The position numbers were made by a program, and so were the translations under genes. Shown one piece after another: positions 34,422 to 43,569 of a DNA stretch of 51,436 nucleotides. Within the stretch, counting starts at the first letter, position 1. Every line of letters begins with the position of its first letter. The stretch comes from Trueperaceae bacterium (lineage in GTDB: Bacteria > Deinococcota > Deinococci > Deinococcales > Trueperaceae). The stretch lies in assembly GCA_019454765.1 (NCBI GenBank), contig JACFNR010000015.1, forward strand, positions 3,213 through 54,648. The letters are read 5' to 3'. The notes beneath the pieces are model-generated. The model ran no database searches. It was not told the origin of the DNA and saw nothing but the letters and a program-made list of their open reading frames with translations.

Positions 34422-35801
34422 GTGAGCCTGCTCATCAAGAACGGCGAGATCGTCACGGCCGCCTCCCGGATGCGGGGGGATATCTTCTGCGAGGACGAGA
34501 CCATCACGGCCATCGGCCAGGGGCTGACGGCCCCCGCCGGCGCCGAGGTCATAGACGCGAGCGGCAAGTACGTGTTCCCCGGTTTCATCGACCCGCACGT
34601 GCACATCCACCTGCCGTTCATGGGCACCGTCACCAAGGACACCCACGGCACCGGCAGTCGGGCGGCCCTGGTGGGCGGGACCACCACCTACATCGAGATG
34701 CTGGCGCCGGCCAGGCAGGAAGACCTCATGCAGGGCTGGCGTCACTGGAACGAACTGGCCGCCGGCAACAGCGCCTGCGACTACACCTTCCACATCGGGG
34801 TCAGCAAGTTCGACGCCACCACCGAGGCGCAACTGCGCGAGATCGTGCAGCAGGGCATGACCTCCTTCAAGGTCTTCCTCTCCTACAAGGGCTTCTTCGG
34901 CGTCAACGACGAGGAGCTCTTCCGCACCCTCACCCTCGCCAAGGAGCTTGGCGTCAGGGTCACGGCGCACTGCGAGAACGACGAGCTGGTGGCCCAGCTG
35001 CAGGCGCAGCTGCTCGCCGCGGGCAAGACCGGGCCGGAGTGGCACGAGCCCTCGCGGCCCGAGCGGGTCGAGGCCGACGGCACGGGTCACTTCGCCACCT
35101 TCCTCGAGATAACGGGCGCCAAGGGCTACGTCGTGCACCTGAGCTGCGAGCCCGCCCTGGAGGCGGCGCTCGCCGCCAAGGCGCGCGGCGTCGACCTGGC
35201 CATCGAGTGCGTGGTGCCGCACCTCGTGCTCGACAAGACGTACGCCGAGCGGCCCGACTTCCAGGGCGCCAAGTGGGTCATGTCGCCGCCACTACGCGAC
35301 AAGCGCAACCAGAAGCCCCTATGGGACGCGCTTGCCGCCGGGCTGATCGACACGGTCGCCACGGACCACGCCCCCTTCGACTTCGCGGGGCAGAAGGAGA
35401 TGGGGCGCGGCGACTTCACCAAGATCCCCAACGGCATCCCCACCATCGAGGACCGGGTGAACCTCCTCTACACCTACGGGGTGAGCCGCGGCAGCCTGTC
35501 GCTCGAGCGCTTCGTGAGCGCGGCCAGCACCCGCGCCGCCCAGCTCTTCGACCTCTACCCGAGGAAGGGCACCATCGCCGTCGGCTCCGACGCGGACCTG
35601 GTCGTCTACGACCCCGGCTACCGGGGCCGCATCAGCGCCTCCACCCACAGCATGAACGTCGACTACTCAGGCTTCGAAGGCGTCGAGATCGACGGGCGCC
35701 CCAGCGTGGTGACGGTCCGCGGTCAGGTGGCCGTGAGGGACGGCAAGTTCGTCGGCGACCCGGGGCGCGGCAAGCTGCTGAGGCGAACCGCCGGTAGGTA
35801 G
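34422..35801 (+). CDS. hydA: Dihydropyrimidinase
   Basis: 459 residues, normal length. It opens the ring of dihydrouracil or dihydrothymine to N-carbamoyl-beta-amino acids. All metal ligands are present: His59 and His61 in DPHVHIH, carboxylated Lys150 in TSFKVFLSYKG, His183 in TAHCEND, His239 in VVHLSC and Asp315 in ATDHAPF. The start is GTG at 34422 with an AAAGGAC-type ribosome-binding site. It follows preTA; the next enzyme, beta-ureidopropionase, is not in the window. Confidence 0.93.
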   Translation: MSLLIKNGEIVTAASRMRGDIFCEDETITAIGQGLTAPAGAEVIDASGKYVFPGFIDPHVHIHLPFMGTVTKDTHGTGSRAALVGGTTTYIEMLAPARQEDLMQGWRHWNELAAGNSACDYTFHIGVSKFDATTEAQLREIVQQGMTSFKVFLSYKGFFGVNDEELFRTLTLAKELGVRVTAHCENDELVAQLQAQLLAAGKTGPEWHEPSRPERVEADGTGHFATFLEITGAKGYVVHLSCEPALEAALAAKARGVDLAIECVVPHLVLDKTYAERPDFQGAKWVMSPPLRDKRNQKPLWDALAAGLIDTVATDHAPFDFAGQKEMGRGDFTKIPNGIPTIEDRVNLLYTYGVSRGSLSLERFVSAASTRAAQLFDLYPRKGTIAVGSDADLVVYDPGYRGRISASTHSMNVDYSGFEGVEIDGRPSVVTVRGQVAVRDGKFVGDPGRGKLLRRTAGR

Positions 35802-35809
35802 AGACCCCC

Positions 35810-36646
35810 GTGACAGAGGCCCCCGTGATAATCGACGTCCAGGACGTCTCGAAGCTCTTCCGCGTCGGCAAGTCGGAAGCGGTGGCGCTGCAAGACGCCA
35901 GCCTGCAGGTCAGTGACGGGCAGTTCGTGAGCCTGATCGGCCCGTCCGGCTGCGGCAAGACCACGCTCATGCGCCTCGTCGCCGACCTCATCGAGCCCAC
36001 CACGGGGCGCATCACGGTGGCGGGCAAGACCCCGAAGGAGGCGCGCGCCTCCCGCGAGTACGGCTACGTCTTCCAGGCGCCCGCCCTCTACGACTGGCGC
36101 AACGTCGTCAACAACGTGACCCTCCCCCTCGAGATCATGGGTTGGTCCAAGAGCGAGCGCCGCGCCCGCGCCGAGCAGATGCTCGAGCTCGTCGGGCTCG
36201 AGGGGTTCCACCGCTCCTACCCATGGCAGTTGTCGGGGGGCATGCAGCAGCGCGTGTCCATCGCGCGGGCCCTCGCCTTCGACCCGAAGCTGCTCCTCAT
36301 GGACGAGCCGTTCGGTGCGCTCGACGAGATCACCCGCGAGGCGATGAACTTCGAGCTCCTGCGCCTGTGGCGGCAGACGAAGAAGACCATCGTCTTCGTC
36401 ACCCACTCCATCGCGGAGGCCGTGTTCCTCTCCTCGCACATCGTGGTGATGACGGCGCGGCCGGGACGCATCCGCGAGATCATCGAGGTCGACCTGCCCT
36501 ACCCGCGCGACGCCGAGACGCGCGAGACGGCGCGCTTCTTCGAGCTCACCACCCAGGTGCGCGAGGCGTTGCGGGTCGGCAAGGAGGGCGAGAGCGGCGC
36601 CGCCCGCGCCGCTAACGGTCGCTCCCTGGCCCAGGTCGGGTACTGA
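35810..36646 (+). CDS. NitT/TauT-type ABC transporter ATPase
   Basis: 278 residues. Walker A GPSGCGKTT, signature LSGGMQQRVSIARAL, Walker B LLLMDEPFGALDEITREAM and H-loop VFVTHSI are intact and typical of the nitrate/taurine/pyrimidine family. GTG at 35810 lies nine bases after hydA. It is followed directly by two permease genes and a binding-protein gene. With dihydropyrimidinase upstream, pyrimidine or hydroxymethylpyrimidine uptake is likely; this is inference. Confidence 0.9.
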   Translation: MTEAPVIIDVQDVSKLFRVGKSEAVALQDASLQVSDGQFVSLIGPSGCGKTTLMRLVADLIEPTTGRITVAGKTPKEARASREYGYVFQAPALYDWRNVVNNVTLPLEIMGWSKSERRARAEQMLELVGLEGFHRSYPWQLSGGMQQRVSIARALAFDPKLLLMDEPFGALDEITREAMNFELLRLWRQTKKTIVFVTHSIAEAVFLSSHIVVMTARPGRIREIIEVDLPYPRDAETRETARFFELTTQVREALRVGKEGESGAARAANGRSLAQVGY

Positions 36647-38581
36647 ATGGCGGGTGCCGGCCCCTTGCTCGGCAAGGCCACGAGGCGCCGCTTGGCCGCC
36701 GCCGTGCCGGTCGCCGTCGTGGTCACGATCGTCGTCCTGCTCATGTACCCCGTCGCGCTGTGGCTTGGCCTCCCGCTCGCCAAGCTGCGCATGGAGAACG
36801 TCGCCAACTGGGTGCGCGAGACCACCGCGCCGCACCCGCTCGCCGAGGCGCCCGCCGACCCGGCGGCGCCGGTCCCCGCCGGCACGCGCCTCGAGTTCGG
36901 ACGGGTCGGGCCGGCCGTCACCACCGACCGGTCGGTCCTCGTCTTCGCCGGTGAGCCCCTCGACGCGCGCTTCGAGGTCACGGGCGACGTCGTCACCCTC
37001 GCCGACCCCGTCGCGGGACCGTTGCTGGAGTGGGGCGAGGCGCTCACGGCCGTCGATGCCGACGGGCGCGTCTACCGGTTGCCCAGCGGCGCCGGGGCCG
37101 GCACGGCCCTCTACGCCGGCGGGCGGCTCCTCACGCCCGACGCGGTGGCGGCGGTCGAGCGGCCCGACGGGGCGCTCGCGACCTTCACTTTCCCGGGCGC
37201 CGGCGCAGGCGCCGGCCCGGTGCTCGTCAACGACGTCGTGCTGCTGGAGGGCGAGGGGTTCGAGGCCGATGGCACCGTCGTGAAGCTCGCGGCGCCCGCG
37301 CCCTTCAACGCCACCGTGAGGCGCGTCACGGGCGATTACGCCCTCCTGGACGCGGCGGGCACCATGATCGCGTTGGCGGACCCCGGCGCGGCGCCGCCGC
37401 GCGCGGCCCGCGCGGTACTCGGCCTGGCGGAACTGCTCGACGGCGCGGTGGACGGCAGCAACCGCGTCTTCCAGCTCCAACACGCCCCCCTGGTCGAGTC
37501 CGACGCGGAGCGCCGCATCATGCTCGACGGCGACGAGCTCTCCCCGGCGGCCGAGCGGCCGCAAGAACGCGTCGATGGCCAGCGCGCCACCTTCACCTTC
37601 GCCAGCGAGCGGGGGGTCGTCACGGTCGGCGGCGTCGAGGCGCTGGAGGGGAGCGACTACACGCGCGACGGCGCCACGGTCACGTTCGCCAAGCCGCCCG
37701 TGCGCAACGCGCCCCTCAGGCAGTACCCCGACTACCTCATCCTCGACCCCGCCAAGGGGATCATCGAGCTGGGGACGGCGCCCCAACCGGGCAGCCGGGT
37801 GTGGGCGGCGTCATACACCTACTACGACCACCCGTCCTGCGGTACCACCCCGCTCGAGTGCTTCTTCAGCATGCCGCAGCACCCCATGCCGTTCCCGCAC
37901 TGGATAGCGGCGCGCCTCGGGCCGTTCTTCGGGGCGTACCCGCTCAGCGACCCGCGCAACGTGATCCGCGCCACCATCTACACGGCCGGCGGCACGCTCG
38001 CCGCGCTCCTCTTCGGCGGCGCCTTCGGGGTCCTGCTCGCCATCGTCTTCGTCGCGATCCGGCCGCTCGAACGGGCGCTGCTCCCGTGGGTCATCGCCTC
38101 CCAGACGGTTCCCATCATCGCGCTCGTCCCCGTGCTGATCCTGCTCCTCGGCAACGCGGGCATCGTCGTGCAGACGAGCATGGTGCCGGCCGCCATCATC
38201 GGGGCGTACATAGCCTTCTTCCCGGTCACGGTCGGCACCGTCACGGGCCTGCGTGCCGTCGACCCGCTCTCCATCGACCTCATGAAGAGCTACGCGGCCA
38301 CGCCCTTCCAGCTCTTCTGGAAGGTGCGCTTCCCGGCCGCCGTGCCCTACCTGTTCGTCAGCCTCAAGCTGGGCGCCGCCGCCGCGCTGGTCGGCGCGCT
38401 CGTGGCCGAGACGGAGTCGAACAACCGGCTGGGGCTCGGCTACGCCATCGTGGGCCAGGTCCAGGCCGGCAACGTGTCGGACGTCTGGATCCTCCTGCTC
38501 ATCTCCGCCTTCGTGGGCATCGGCCTCGTGGCGCTCGTGGGCCTGTTCCAGCGCTTCATCGCCCCGTGGGAGCGCAGATGA
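36647..38581 (+). CDS. ABC permease with a large duplicated extracytoplasmic insertion
   Basis: 644 residues against about 250-280 usual for TauC/SsuC-like permeases. The first helix is at about 17-42. Residues 43-440 then form a soluble, beta-rich insertion before the remaining core (443-640), whose coupling loop GLRAVDPLSIDLMKSYAATP is normal. Inside the insertion two segments (about 132-246 and 265-380) align: both have AVD...RV..L, ...DG..ATFTF, V..LEG, DG, A.P...NA..R and DY..LD.A...I.L in the same order. A cysteine pair (398, 405) closes it. The fold recalls beta-sandwich modules of phage tail fibres. The gene begins right after the ATPase stop and overlaps permease 2 by ATGA. Confidence 0.88.
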   Translation: MAGAGPLLGKATRRRLAAAVPVAVVVTIVVLLMYPVALWLGLPLAKLRMENVANWVRETTAPHPLAEAPADPAAPVPAGTRLEFGRVGPAVTTDRSVLVFAGEPLDARFEVTGDVVTLADPVAGPLLEWGEALTAVDADGRVYRLPSGAGAGTALYAGGRLLTPDAVAAVERPDGALATFTFPGAGAGAGPVLVNDVVLLEGEGFEADGTVVKLAAPAPFNATVRRVTGDYALLDAAGTMIALADPGAAPPRAARAVLGLAELLDGAVDGSNRVFQLQHAPLVESDAERRIMLDGDELSPAAERPQERVDGQRATFTFASERGVVTVGGVEALEGSDYTRDGATVTFAKPPVRNAPLRQYPDYLILDPAKGIIELGTAPQPGSRVWAASYTYYDHPSCGTTPLECFFSMPQHPMPFPHWIAARLGPFFGAYPLSDPRNVIRATIYTAGGTLAALLFGGAFGVLLAIVFVAIRPLERALLPWVIASQTVPIIALVPVLILLLGNAGIVVQTSMVPAAIIGAYIAFFPVTVGTVTGLRAVDPLSIDLMKSYAATPFQLFWKVRFPAAVPYLFVSLKLGAAAALVGALVAETESNNRLGLGYAIVGQVQAGNVSDVWILLLISAFVGIGLVALVGLFQRFIAPWERR

Positions 38582-39777
38582 TGACCGACGTCGAACCGGA
38601 CCTCGCCGTGATCGGCCCCGCCGAGGCGGCCAGGGCCGCCTGGCGGCCGCACTGGCCCACCCTGCTCCTCCTCGTCGCGGCCCTCGCGGGCCTGGCAGGC
38701 CCGTTCGAGGCCGGGGCGCGGGCGTACCTCCTCGAGGGGGGCGGCAACCCGCTCACCTCCGGGCTCGCGCTCCTCCTCGTGCTCGGCGCCGCCGTGGTGC
38801 CCGCCGCCTGGGGCGGGCCGTGGACCGTCCCCATCGCCACGCCGCTGGCGCTCGCCGCCGCCCTGCTCGCCCTCCTCGGGCAGCGCGCCCTGCCGGGTCC
38901 GGCCGGCTGGGGCTACTGGCTCGTCCTCCTTGGCGGCCTCGCCGCCGCCGCCACCGCGGCCGGCCGCGTGAGCGTCATAGAGCTCGAGAGCGACGCCCCG
39001 CGCTGGCAGCACCGCGTGCAGGAACTCGTGCCCGCCGGCACCGTGGCGTTCCTCGTGCTCCTCGCCTGGGAAGGGCTGGTCGTCGGCTCGCGCGTGCCGA
39101 AGGGCATCTTCCCGCGCGCCTCCGACATCTGGACGGCGTTCCTCGGCTCGTGGCGGGTGCTGCTTGCCGACGCCTACCTCACGTTCGTCAAGGAGGTACT
39201 GTTCGGCTTCGCCGTCGGCCTGACTACCGGCTTCCTCGTCGGTAGCGCCATCGCGTTCAGCCGCTTCCTGCAGCGCGGCTTCCTGCCGCTCGCCACCGCC
39301 TTCGGGGCCGTGCCGATCGTGGGCCTCGCGCCCGTCCTCGGGCGCGCCCTCGGCGTCGACTGGGAATCCAAGGCCGCAGTGGTCGTGATAGTCACCTTCT
39401 TCCCGGTCGTCCTCAACACGGTGCAGGGGCTCACGCTGGTCGACCCGCTCAAGCTCGAGCTGCTGCGCTCCTACGCCGCCAGGCCGCTGACCGTGTTCTT
39501 CTCCCTGCGGGTGCCCAACGCCCTGCCCTACCTCTTCAACGCGCTCAAGGTCGCCGTGGTCGTCGGGATCGTCAGCGTCATCGTGGCGGAGTTCCTGATC
39601 CCCGGGCCGCCCAACGGGCTGGGTCAGCGCATCAGCCTCTCCGCCCACCGCGGCGCGTTCGACATCGTCTTCGCCGCGATCCTCGTCTCGAGCCTCATCT
39701 CCATGGCGCTCTACGCCGCCATCACCTTCCTGGAGCGCAAGCTGACTGCTTGGCACCCCTCGACGAGGGGGTCGTGA
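38578..39777 (+). CDS. ABC permease, second subunit with extra N-terminal helices
   Basis: 399 residues. The C-terminal ~250 form the usual TauC/SsuC-like permease, with coupling loop GLTLVDPLKLELLRSYAARP. The first ~130 residues add about four hydrophobic helices not found in the standard family. The start ATG at 38578 overlaps the preceding stop as ATGA, so it is co-translated with the insertion-bearing permease; the two presumably form a heterodimer. The open frame extends much further upstream only as a shadow of that gene. Confidence 0.87.
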   Translation: MMTDVEPDLAVIGPAEAARAAWRPHWPTLLLLVAALAGLAGPFEAGARAYLLEGGGNPLTSGLALLLVLGAAVVPAAWGGPWTVPIATPLALAAALLALLGQRALPGPAGWGYWLVLLGGLAAAATAAGRVSVIELESDAPRWQHRVQELVPAGTVAFLVLLAWEGLVVGSRVPKGIFPRASDIWTAFLGSWRVLLADAYLTFVKEVLFGFAVGLTTGFLVGSAIAFSRFLQRGFLPLATAFGAVPIVGLAPVLGRALGVDWESKAAVVVIVTFFPVVLNTVQGLTLVDPLKLELLRSYAARPLTVFFSLRVPNALPYLFNALKVAVVVGIVSVIVAEFLIPGPPNGLGQRISLSAHRGAFDIVFAAILVSSLISMALYAAITFLERKLTAWHPSTRGS

Positions 39778-39826
39778 GTATGTGAACGCTCCGTCCGCAC
39801 CTCGTGATCGATCGGCAGCACAGTCG

Positions 39827-39839
39827 CAAGTCCGACTTG
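39827..39839 (+). promoter_or_regulatory. Short palindrome abutting the binding-protein ribosome site
   Basis: CAAGTCCGACTTG folds as a 5-bp stem with a 3-base loop ending one base into the Shine-Dalgarno GGAGG (39839-39843). It could modulate ribosome access; the effect is unproven. Confidence 0.3.
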
Positions 39840-39849
39840 GAGGTAAGGA

Positions 39850-40899
39850 ATGAAACGCACGCTGGTAAGCCTGTTCGCCCTAGTCATGCTCGGCCTGCCC
39901 GTCGGGATGGCGCAGAACCTCATCCCCATCAACTTCCAGTCCAAGTGGTTCCCGCAGGCGCAGTTCGCGGGTTACTTCGTGGCCCAGGACAAGGGGTTCT
40001 ACGCCGAGGAGGGGCTCGACGTCACCGTGCTCGACGGCGGCAACGTCAACCCGGCCGTGGCGGTGGCCTCCGGCAACGCGGACTTCGGCACCGACTGGCT
40101 GGCCAACATCCTCGTCCAGCGCGACCAGGACCTGAAGACCGTCTACATCGGTCAGATGTACCAGCGCGCCGGCTACCGTCTCGTGGCCCTCAAGAGCTCG
40201 GGCATCGAGACGTTCGACGACATGGCCGGCCGCAAGGTCGGCGTGTGGGCCTTCGGTAACGAGTTCGCGACCGAGGTCGTCTTCGCCAAGGCGGGTCTCA
40301 CGTCCAACCTCGACCCGACCGTAGCCAACCCCGACGTCGACGCCGTCGTCTACGCCTTCGACCCGTCGCTCGTCTTCCCCAACGAGGTCGACGTGGCCAG
40401 CGCCATGACGTACAACGAACTCGACCAGATCGTCGGGCTGGGCTACGACCTGAGCACCCTCAACGTGCTCGACCCCGCCACCATCGGCGCCGACATCCTC
40501 GAGGACAGCGTGTTCGCCAACCCCGAGGTGCTCGCCAGCACGAACTTCAAGGGCTCGGGCCTGAGCGGTCGCGAGGTCGCCGAGCGCTTCCTGCGCGCGT
40601 CCATCCGCGGCTGGGAGTACGCCGTGGCCAACCAGGACGAGGCCGTCGGCATCGTCCTCAAGTTCTGCGGCGACACCTGCGCCGGCTCCGGCAGCCGCCA
40701 GAGCCCCCTCATCCACCAGACCTGGCAGATGGCCGAGGTCGCCAAGCTGGTCAAGCCCACGCCCGACACCGCCGTCGGCTCCCTCGACCGCGACGCGTTC
40801 GAGCGCTCCGTGGCGCTGCTCGTGGACGTCGGCCTCATCAACAACGCCTACACCTGGGACGAAGTCGTCGATCCCAGCATCTACGACGCCATCAAGTAG
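39850..40899 (+). CDS. NMT1/THI5-like ABC transporter substrate-binding protein
   Basis: 349 residues with a signal peptide (MKRTLVSLFALVMLGLPVGM, cleavage near MAQ). The NMT1/THI5-like domain is shown by NFQSKWFPQAQFAGYFVAQD and KGFYAEEGLDVTVLDGG, followed by NADFGTDW. Such proteins bind pyrimidines, riboflavin precursors or thiamine precursors. It is the last gene of the transporter, has a good GGAGG site six bases before ATG, and is followed by a strong hairpin. The enzyme genes upstream point to a pyrimidine ligand. Confidence 0.9.
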   Translation: MKRTLVSLFALVMLGLPVGMAQNLIPINFQSKWFPQAQFAGYFVAQDKGFYAEEGLDVTVLDGGNVNPAVAVASGNADFGTDWLANILVQRDQDLKTVYIGQMYQRAGYRLVALKSSGIETFDDMAGRKVGVWAFGNEFATEVVFAKAGLTSNLDPTVANPDVDAVVYAFDPSLVFPNEVDVASAMTYNELDQIVGLGYDLSTLNVLDPATIGADILEDSVFANPEVLASTNFKGSGLSGREVAERFLRASIRGWEYAVANQDEAVGIVLKFCGDTCAGSGSRQSPLIHQTWQMAEVAKLVKPTPDTAVGSLDRDAFERSVALLVDVGLINNAYTWDEVVDPSIYDAIK

Positions 40900-40920
40900 G
40901 CGCTAGCCTCGCTGCGCGTT

Positions 40921-40952
40921 CGGGCCGGTCGCCGCCTCTGGCGACCGGCCCG
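40921..40952 (+). terminator. Terminator-like hairpin ending the pyrimidine cluster
   Basis: 13-bp perfect stem (40921-40933 with 40940-40952), core GGGCCGGTCGCC/GGCGACCGGCCC and a 6-base loop, about 20 bases after the binding-protein stop. It marks the likely transcript end. The rest of 40953-41169 holds only the next gene's promoter area. Confidence 0.68.
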
Positions 40953-41110
40953 CGTCGTGGCTAATGCTCGCGGCCCGACGGGCCGGCTCCGGTCGTAAGG
41001 CCGCGGCGACGCGGGCGCTTCGGGGCGATGGCGCCCCGGTTCGCGCGGGTCATCTCGTGAGTGAACCCTACCGGGGCCTGGGTGCGACGCCGGGATCATA
41101 GGCGGCGCGC

Positions 41111-41116
41111 TATAAT
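41111..41116 (+). promoter_or_regulatory. Candidate -10 box (TATAAT) for the MFS gene
   Basis: A perfect TATAAT, rare at this GC content, lies 54 bases before the MFS start. No convincing -35 was found at 16-19 bases upstream. Confidence 0.45.
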
Positions 41117-41169
41117 CCTCCCCTTGCGCCGCCGCCGCGACCCGCGGCCGGGCGGCGCCCCGGAGGACC

Positions 41170-43053
41170 GTGAACCAGACCACCACCGCGCCGCTACCGG
41201 CCAGCCCGCGCCCCGCCGCCCGGAAGGGCGCCGGCTTCACGGCGCGCGAGCGGAACCTGACGTTCGCGGCGCTGCTCGTCGTGTTCCTGCTCGGGGCGCT
41301 CGACCAGACCATCGTCTCGACCGCCATGCCCCGCATCATCGAGCACCTCGGCGGCCTCAACCTCTACACGTGGGTGACCACCGCCTACCTGCTGGCGTCG
41401 ACGGTGATGGTGCCCATCTACGGCAAGCTCTCCGACGACTTCGGACGCAAGCCCATCCTCGTCGTCGGCGTCGTCATCTTCCTGCTCGGCTCGGCGCTGA
41501 GCGGGCTGGCGGGCGAGTTCGGCGACCTCCCCCTCCTCGGCGGCGGCATGACGCAGCTCGTGGCGTTCCGGGCCCTGCAGGGGCTGGGAGGAGCGGCGCT
41601 CTTCTCCAGCGCCTTCGCCATCATCGCCGACATGATCCCGGCGGCCGAGAGGGGCAAGTACCAGGGGCTGTTCGGCGGCGTCTTCGGCCTCGCCGCTGTG
41701 CTTGGCCCGCTGGTCGGCGGCTTCTTCACGGACATGGGCGAGACCAGCCTCCTCGGCATGAGCATCGCCGGCTGGCGCTGGGTGTTCTACGTCAACCTGC
41801 CCGTCGGCCTGCTGGCGCTCTTCATGATCGCGCGCATCATGCCCGCTCTGCCCGCGGCCGGGCGCAAGGGGAGGCTGGACCTGATGGGGGCGGCGCTCAT
41901 CGTCACCACCTTCGTGCCCATGCTCCTCGCCCTCACGTGGGCTGGCACCACCTACCCGTGGGGGTCGCCCGTCATCGTCGCCATGCTCGCCTTCTCGGCG
42001 CTGTCGCTCCTGGCGTTCGTGCTGGTGGAGGCCCGCGTGAGCGACCCGATGCTGCCGCTCGACCTCTTCCGCATCCGCGTGTTCACCACCGCCAACCTCG
42101 CGTCGTTCGTCATCAACGTGGCGTTCCTTGGGATCGTGATGTTCCTGCCGCTCTTCATGCAGCTCGTGCTGGGCGTGTCGGCCACCAACTCCGGGTTCAC
42201 GCTGCTGCCGCTCATGAGCGGCATGATCGTGAGCTCGTTCCTGGCGGGGCTGCTCGTCACGAGGACCGGCCGCTACAAGCCGATCATGCTGGGTGGCTCC
42301 GTCATCCTGCTCGTGGGCGCGCTGCTCCTCACCGACATCAGCCTGGACTCCACGCTCTTCGGCCTCGGCTGGCGCATGGTGATCGTGGGCGTCGGCCTGG
42401 GGCCGGCGCAGAGCCTCTTCACCCTCGCCGTGCAGAACTCCGTGCCGTTCGCGCGGATGGGCGTGGCCACCAGCGCCAGCCAGTTCTTCAGGCAGATCGG
42501 CTCGGTCATCGGCCTCGCCGTGTTCGGCACGCTCCTCACCATGGGGGTGCAGCGCGAGGTCCCGAAGTACGTGCCTACCGTGCCCGGCATCGACCACGCC
42601 TTCGACCTCAACTCCCTCGTCGGCGCCGGCGGCGAGGTCGGCGGCGCGGCCTCCGGCGCGGTCGACCTGCAGGCCGAACTGCGGGCGGCCTTCGAGGCGG
42701 TGGCCGGACGCGTCCAGGCCGCCGCGGGGGGCGACGTCGCCGCGGCGGAGTCGCTGGCGGCCGACGCCACGCTACCGGCCGCGGTGCGCGAGTTCGCGGA
42801 GCGAGCGCCGCACCTGGGTCCCGCCGAGCGCGCCGCGCAGCTGCCGCCGGTCATGAGCGCCCTGCAGGGCCACCTCCAGGCGGTCGGGGAGGGCTTCAAG
42901 CGCGGCATCGACCAAGGGTTCGCGGTGGCCATCAGGCTGCTCTTCCAGGTCAGCTTCGCCATCTTGCTGCTCGGCTCCGCGCTCATCGTCTTCGTACCGG
43001 GGCTGCCCCTGCGCAAGGTGGCGGCGATGGACGTCGCTCGCGGCGAGGCCTGA
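41170..43053 (+). CDS. MFS multidrug exporter, DHA2/EmrB-QacA type
   Basis: 627 residues with about 14 membrane helices. [20 protein letters not shown] (helix 1, with the family Asp) and [12 protein letters not shown] (motif A) identify the DHA2 group. Residues ~455-585 form a hydrophilic, alanine-rich loop before the last helix, longer than in EmrB. GTG at 41170 has GGAGGA just upstream. No regulator is adjacent. It probably exports drugs or metabolites using the proton gradient. Confidence 0.9.
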   Translation: MNQTTTAPLPASPRPAARKGAGFTARERNLTFAALLVVFLLGALDQTIVSTAMPRIIEHLGGLNLYTWVTTAYLLASTVMVPIYGKLSDDFGRKPILVVGVVIFLLGSALSGLAGEFGDLPLLGGGMTQLVAFRALQGLGGAALFSSAFAIIADMIPAAERGKYQGLFGGVFGLAAVLGPLVGGFFTDMGETSLLGMSIAGWRWVFYVNLPVGLLALFMIARIMPALPAAGRKGRLDLMGAALIVTTFVPMLLALTWAGTTYPWGSPVIVAMLAFSALSLLAFVLVEARVSDPMLPLDLFRIRVFTTANLASFVINVAFLGIVMFLPLFMQLVLGVSATNSGFTLLPLMSGMIVSSFLAGLLVTRTGRYKPIMLGGSVILLVGALLLTDISLDSTLFGLGWRMVIVGVGLGPAQSLFTLAVQNSVPFARMGVATSASQFFRQIGSVIGLAVFGTLLTMGVQREVPKYVPTVPGIDHAFDLNSLVGAGGEVGGAASGAVDLQAELRAAFEAVAGRVQAAAGGDVAAAESLAADATLPAAVREFAERAPHLGPAERAAQLPPVMSALQGHLQAVGEGFKRGIDQGFAVAIRLLFQVSFAILLLGSALIVFVPGLPLRKVAAMDVARGEA

Positions 43054-43265
43054 GCGCGGCGGGTTCACCGACGGTTCTCAGCCGACACTCACGTTGACCC
43101 GGCGCTTGGCTTAGAGTGGAGCGTCCAGAGCGTTAGTCGATCGTGGTGGGTCCACCGTTATGCGGGCGGCGCCACCGATCGACCGCAGCCTGGCGCCAGG
43201 GATCCCGCCGAGCGGCGCGCTAGCGCGTCGATCCGCCGGCGGCGTCCCCCTCGGAGGTGGACGAG

Positions 43266-43550
43266 ATGGAAACGTGGCTCCCCGTGATCATCCAGGTAGT
43301 GGCGGGTCTGGTCGGCGGTAACCTCGCGGGCGCCGGCGCCAAGAAGGGGTCGCTCGGGCCGACCCTCAACTCCGTGGTCGGCGCGCTTGGCGGCCTGGGC
43401 GGCGGTCAGCTCCTCGGGGTGCTCGGCGTCGGCGGCAGCAGCGGCACCGACCTCATGGGCATCATCAGCAGCATCGTCGGGGGCGGCGCGGGCGGAGCGA
43501 TCCTCACGGCCATCCTGGGGGCCTTGAGGGGCGGCGCGACCAAGGCCTGA
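43266..43550 (+). CDS. Glycine-rich small membrane protein
   Basis: 94 residues. After a short N-terminal helix (WLPVIIQVVAGLVGGNLAG) come glycine-zipper-like runs (GALGGLGGGQLLGVLGVGG) and a final hydrophobic helix. I recall similar short proteins in other bacteria without a known function. ATG at 43266 is chosen over GTG at 43257, which would lie too close to the GGAGG Shine-Dalgarno. Convergent with glpD. Confidence 0.72.
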   Translation: METWLPVIIQVVAGLVGGNLAGAGAKKGSLGPTLNSVVGALGGLGGGQLLGVLGVGGSSGTDLMGIISSIVGGGAGGAILTAILGALRGGATKA

Positions 43551-43569
43551 CGCTCGTCCGTACCGGCCG

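Noticed and set aside
35723-37786. A 687-codon minus-strand frame over the pyrimidine transporter genes
   Set aside because: It lies opposite the dihydropyrimidinase end, the ABC ATPase and the permease, which carry intact motifs.
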